This document shows positions 5,437 through 5,857 of a stretch of DNA of 5,857 nucleotides, piece by piece. Location of the stretch: the NCBI GenBank assembly GCA_007117185.1, contig SKHA01000274.1, positions 1 to 5,857 on the forward strand. Reading direction: 5' to 3'. A program made the translations under genes and the position numbers. The DNA comes from Spirochaeta sp. Lineage in GTDB: Bacteria; Spirochaetota; Spirochaetia; DSM-27196; Alkalispirochaetaceae. The stretch's first letter is position 1, and each line of letters opens with the position of its first letter. The notes below the pieces were generated by a model, which worked only from the letters and a program-made list of their open reading frames with translations, searched no databases and was not told where the DNA came from.

Positions 5437-5857
5437 GTGGCAAAAAAGGGAACCCGACGACAGGATCACCTGGCCCGACAGGCACAGAAGGAAGGATACC
5501 TGGCCCGAAGTGTCTACAAGCTGGAGGCGATCCGCCGCAAGTTCGGCATCATCACCCGGGGACAACGAGTCCTGGACCTGGGCGCCGCACCGGGTTCCTG
5601 GACGCAGTACGTCCTGCCCCTGGTGGGGCAATCCGGCTCGGTTGTGGCGGTGGACCTGCAGGAGTTCTCCGTGTCCGGCGCCATCTGCCGGCAGGGTGAT
5701 TTCACCGAGCCGGAGGTGATCCAATGGATCACCGATGGCGGGCCGTACAACGCGGTGATCAGCGACGCCGCACCGGCAACCACCGGAAACCGCATCGTTG
5801 ATACCGCCCGTTCCGAGGGGCTGGTGGAGTCGGTGCTGGCAGGTCTGCCGCAGTGGC
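5437..5857 (+). CDS. rlmE: RlmE/FtsJ-type 23S rRNA (uridine-2'-O)-methyltransferase, N-terminal part (cut by right edge)
   Basis: This enzyme transfers a methyl group from S-adenosylmethionine to a ribose 2'-OH in the 23S rRNA A-loop during late assembly of the large subunit. The frame is open from GTG at 5437 to the edge, giving 140 residues; the E. coli protein has 209. The N-terminal HLARQAQKEGYLARSVYKLEAI block carries the first catalytic lysine (Lys28). VLDLGAAPGSWTQYV (residues 45-59) is the SAM-binding motif I, VVAVDL follows with the ribose-binding acid (Asp73), QGDF (residues 86-89) is the expected motif, and SDAAPATTG carries the catalytic Asp110. The remaining Lys and Glu of the K-D-K-E tetrad lie beyond the window. 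An in-frame TAG at 5401-5403 limits the start, and GTG 5437 is the only reasonable one. No ribosome binding site precedes it. Other RrmJ-fold proteins, such as haemolysin-type TlyA, carry an added S4 domain that is absent here. Confidence 0.95.
   Translation, partial: MAKKGTRRQDHLARQAQKEGYLARSVYKLEAIRRKFGIITRGQRVLDLGAAPGSWTQYVLPLVGQSGSVVAVDLQEFSVSGAICRQGDFTEPEVIQWITDGGPYNAVISDAAPATTGNRIVDTARSEGLVESVLAGLPQW

Noticed and set aside
4556..5485. A 309-residue minus-strand frame
   Set aside because: It is antisense to the DUF418 and rlmE genes, rich in Pro, Gln, Gly and Arg, with no membrane or domain pattern; a shadow frame.

Overview
The window is dense, GC-rich bacterial DNA carrying seven protein-coding genes and almost no spare sequence; the largest intergenic gap is about 76 bases. 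Two genes run off the edges. The organism is not certain. The style of the glycogen phosphorylase N-terminus, the permissive lipobox of the lipoprotein and the outer-membrane-type barrel protein suggest a Gram-negative-like, high-GC bacterium, perhaps a free-living spirochaete (Spirochaetales). That assignment is an inference from remembered family resemblance, not from a search.

Layout from left to right. (1) Bases 1-1328, minus strand: the N-terminal half of glycogen phosphorylase (glgP), cut by the left edge. (2) A 76-base divergent promoter region containing a near-palindrome. (3) 1405-2088 and 2085-2741, plus strand: a translationally coupled pair, a secreted barrel-like protein followed by a lipoprotein with a fibronectin type III domain. 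(4) A 19-base convergent junction with a small GC-rich hairpin. (5) 2761-3402 and 3422-4081, minus strand: a two-gene operon read as rhomboid intramembrane protease, then a small secreted protein of unknown function. (6) A 57-base divergent region. (7) 4139-5386, plus strand: a DUF418/YeiB-type multi-pass membrane protein. (8) 5437 to the right edge, plus strand: the N-terminal two thirds of an RlmE/FtsJ-type 23S rRNA 2'-O-methyltransferase.

The genes do not form one pathway. glgP (glycogen breakdown) and rlmE (ribosome maturation) are housekeeping genes. Between them lie envelope genes: a putative outer-membrane barrel, a surface lipoprotein, a membrane protease, a secreted protein and a polytopic membrane protein. 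No mobile element, CRISPR array, tRNA, rRNA or convincing new defence or biosynthetic system is visible.

The most interesting pattern is in the starts. Genes inside operons, and the barrel gene, have clear Shine-Dalgarno sequences. glgP, the DUF418 gene and rlmE have none, and each has a TANNNT -10-like hexamer ending 6-9 bases before its start codon, as expected for leaderless or nearly leaderless mRNAs.
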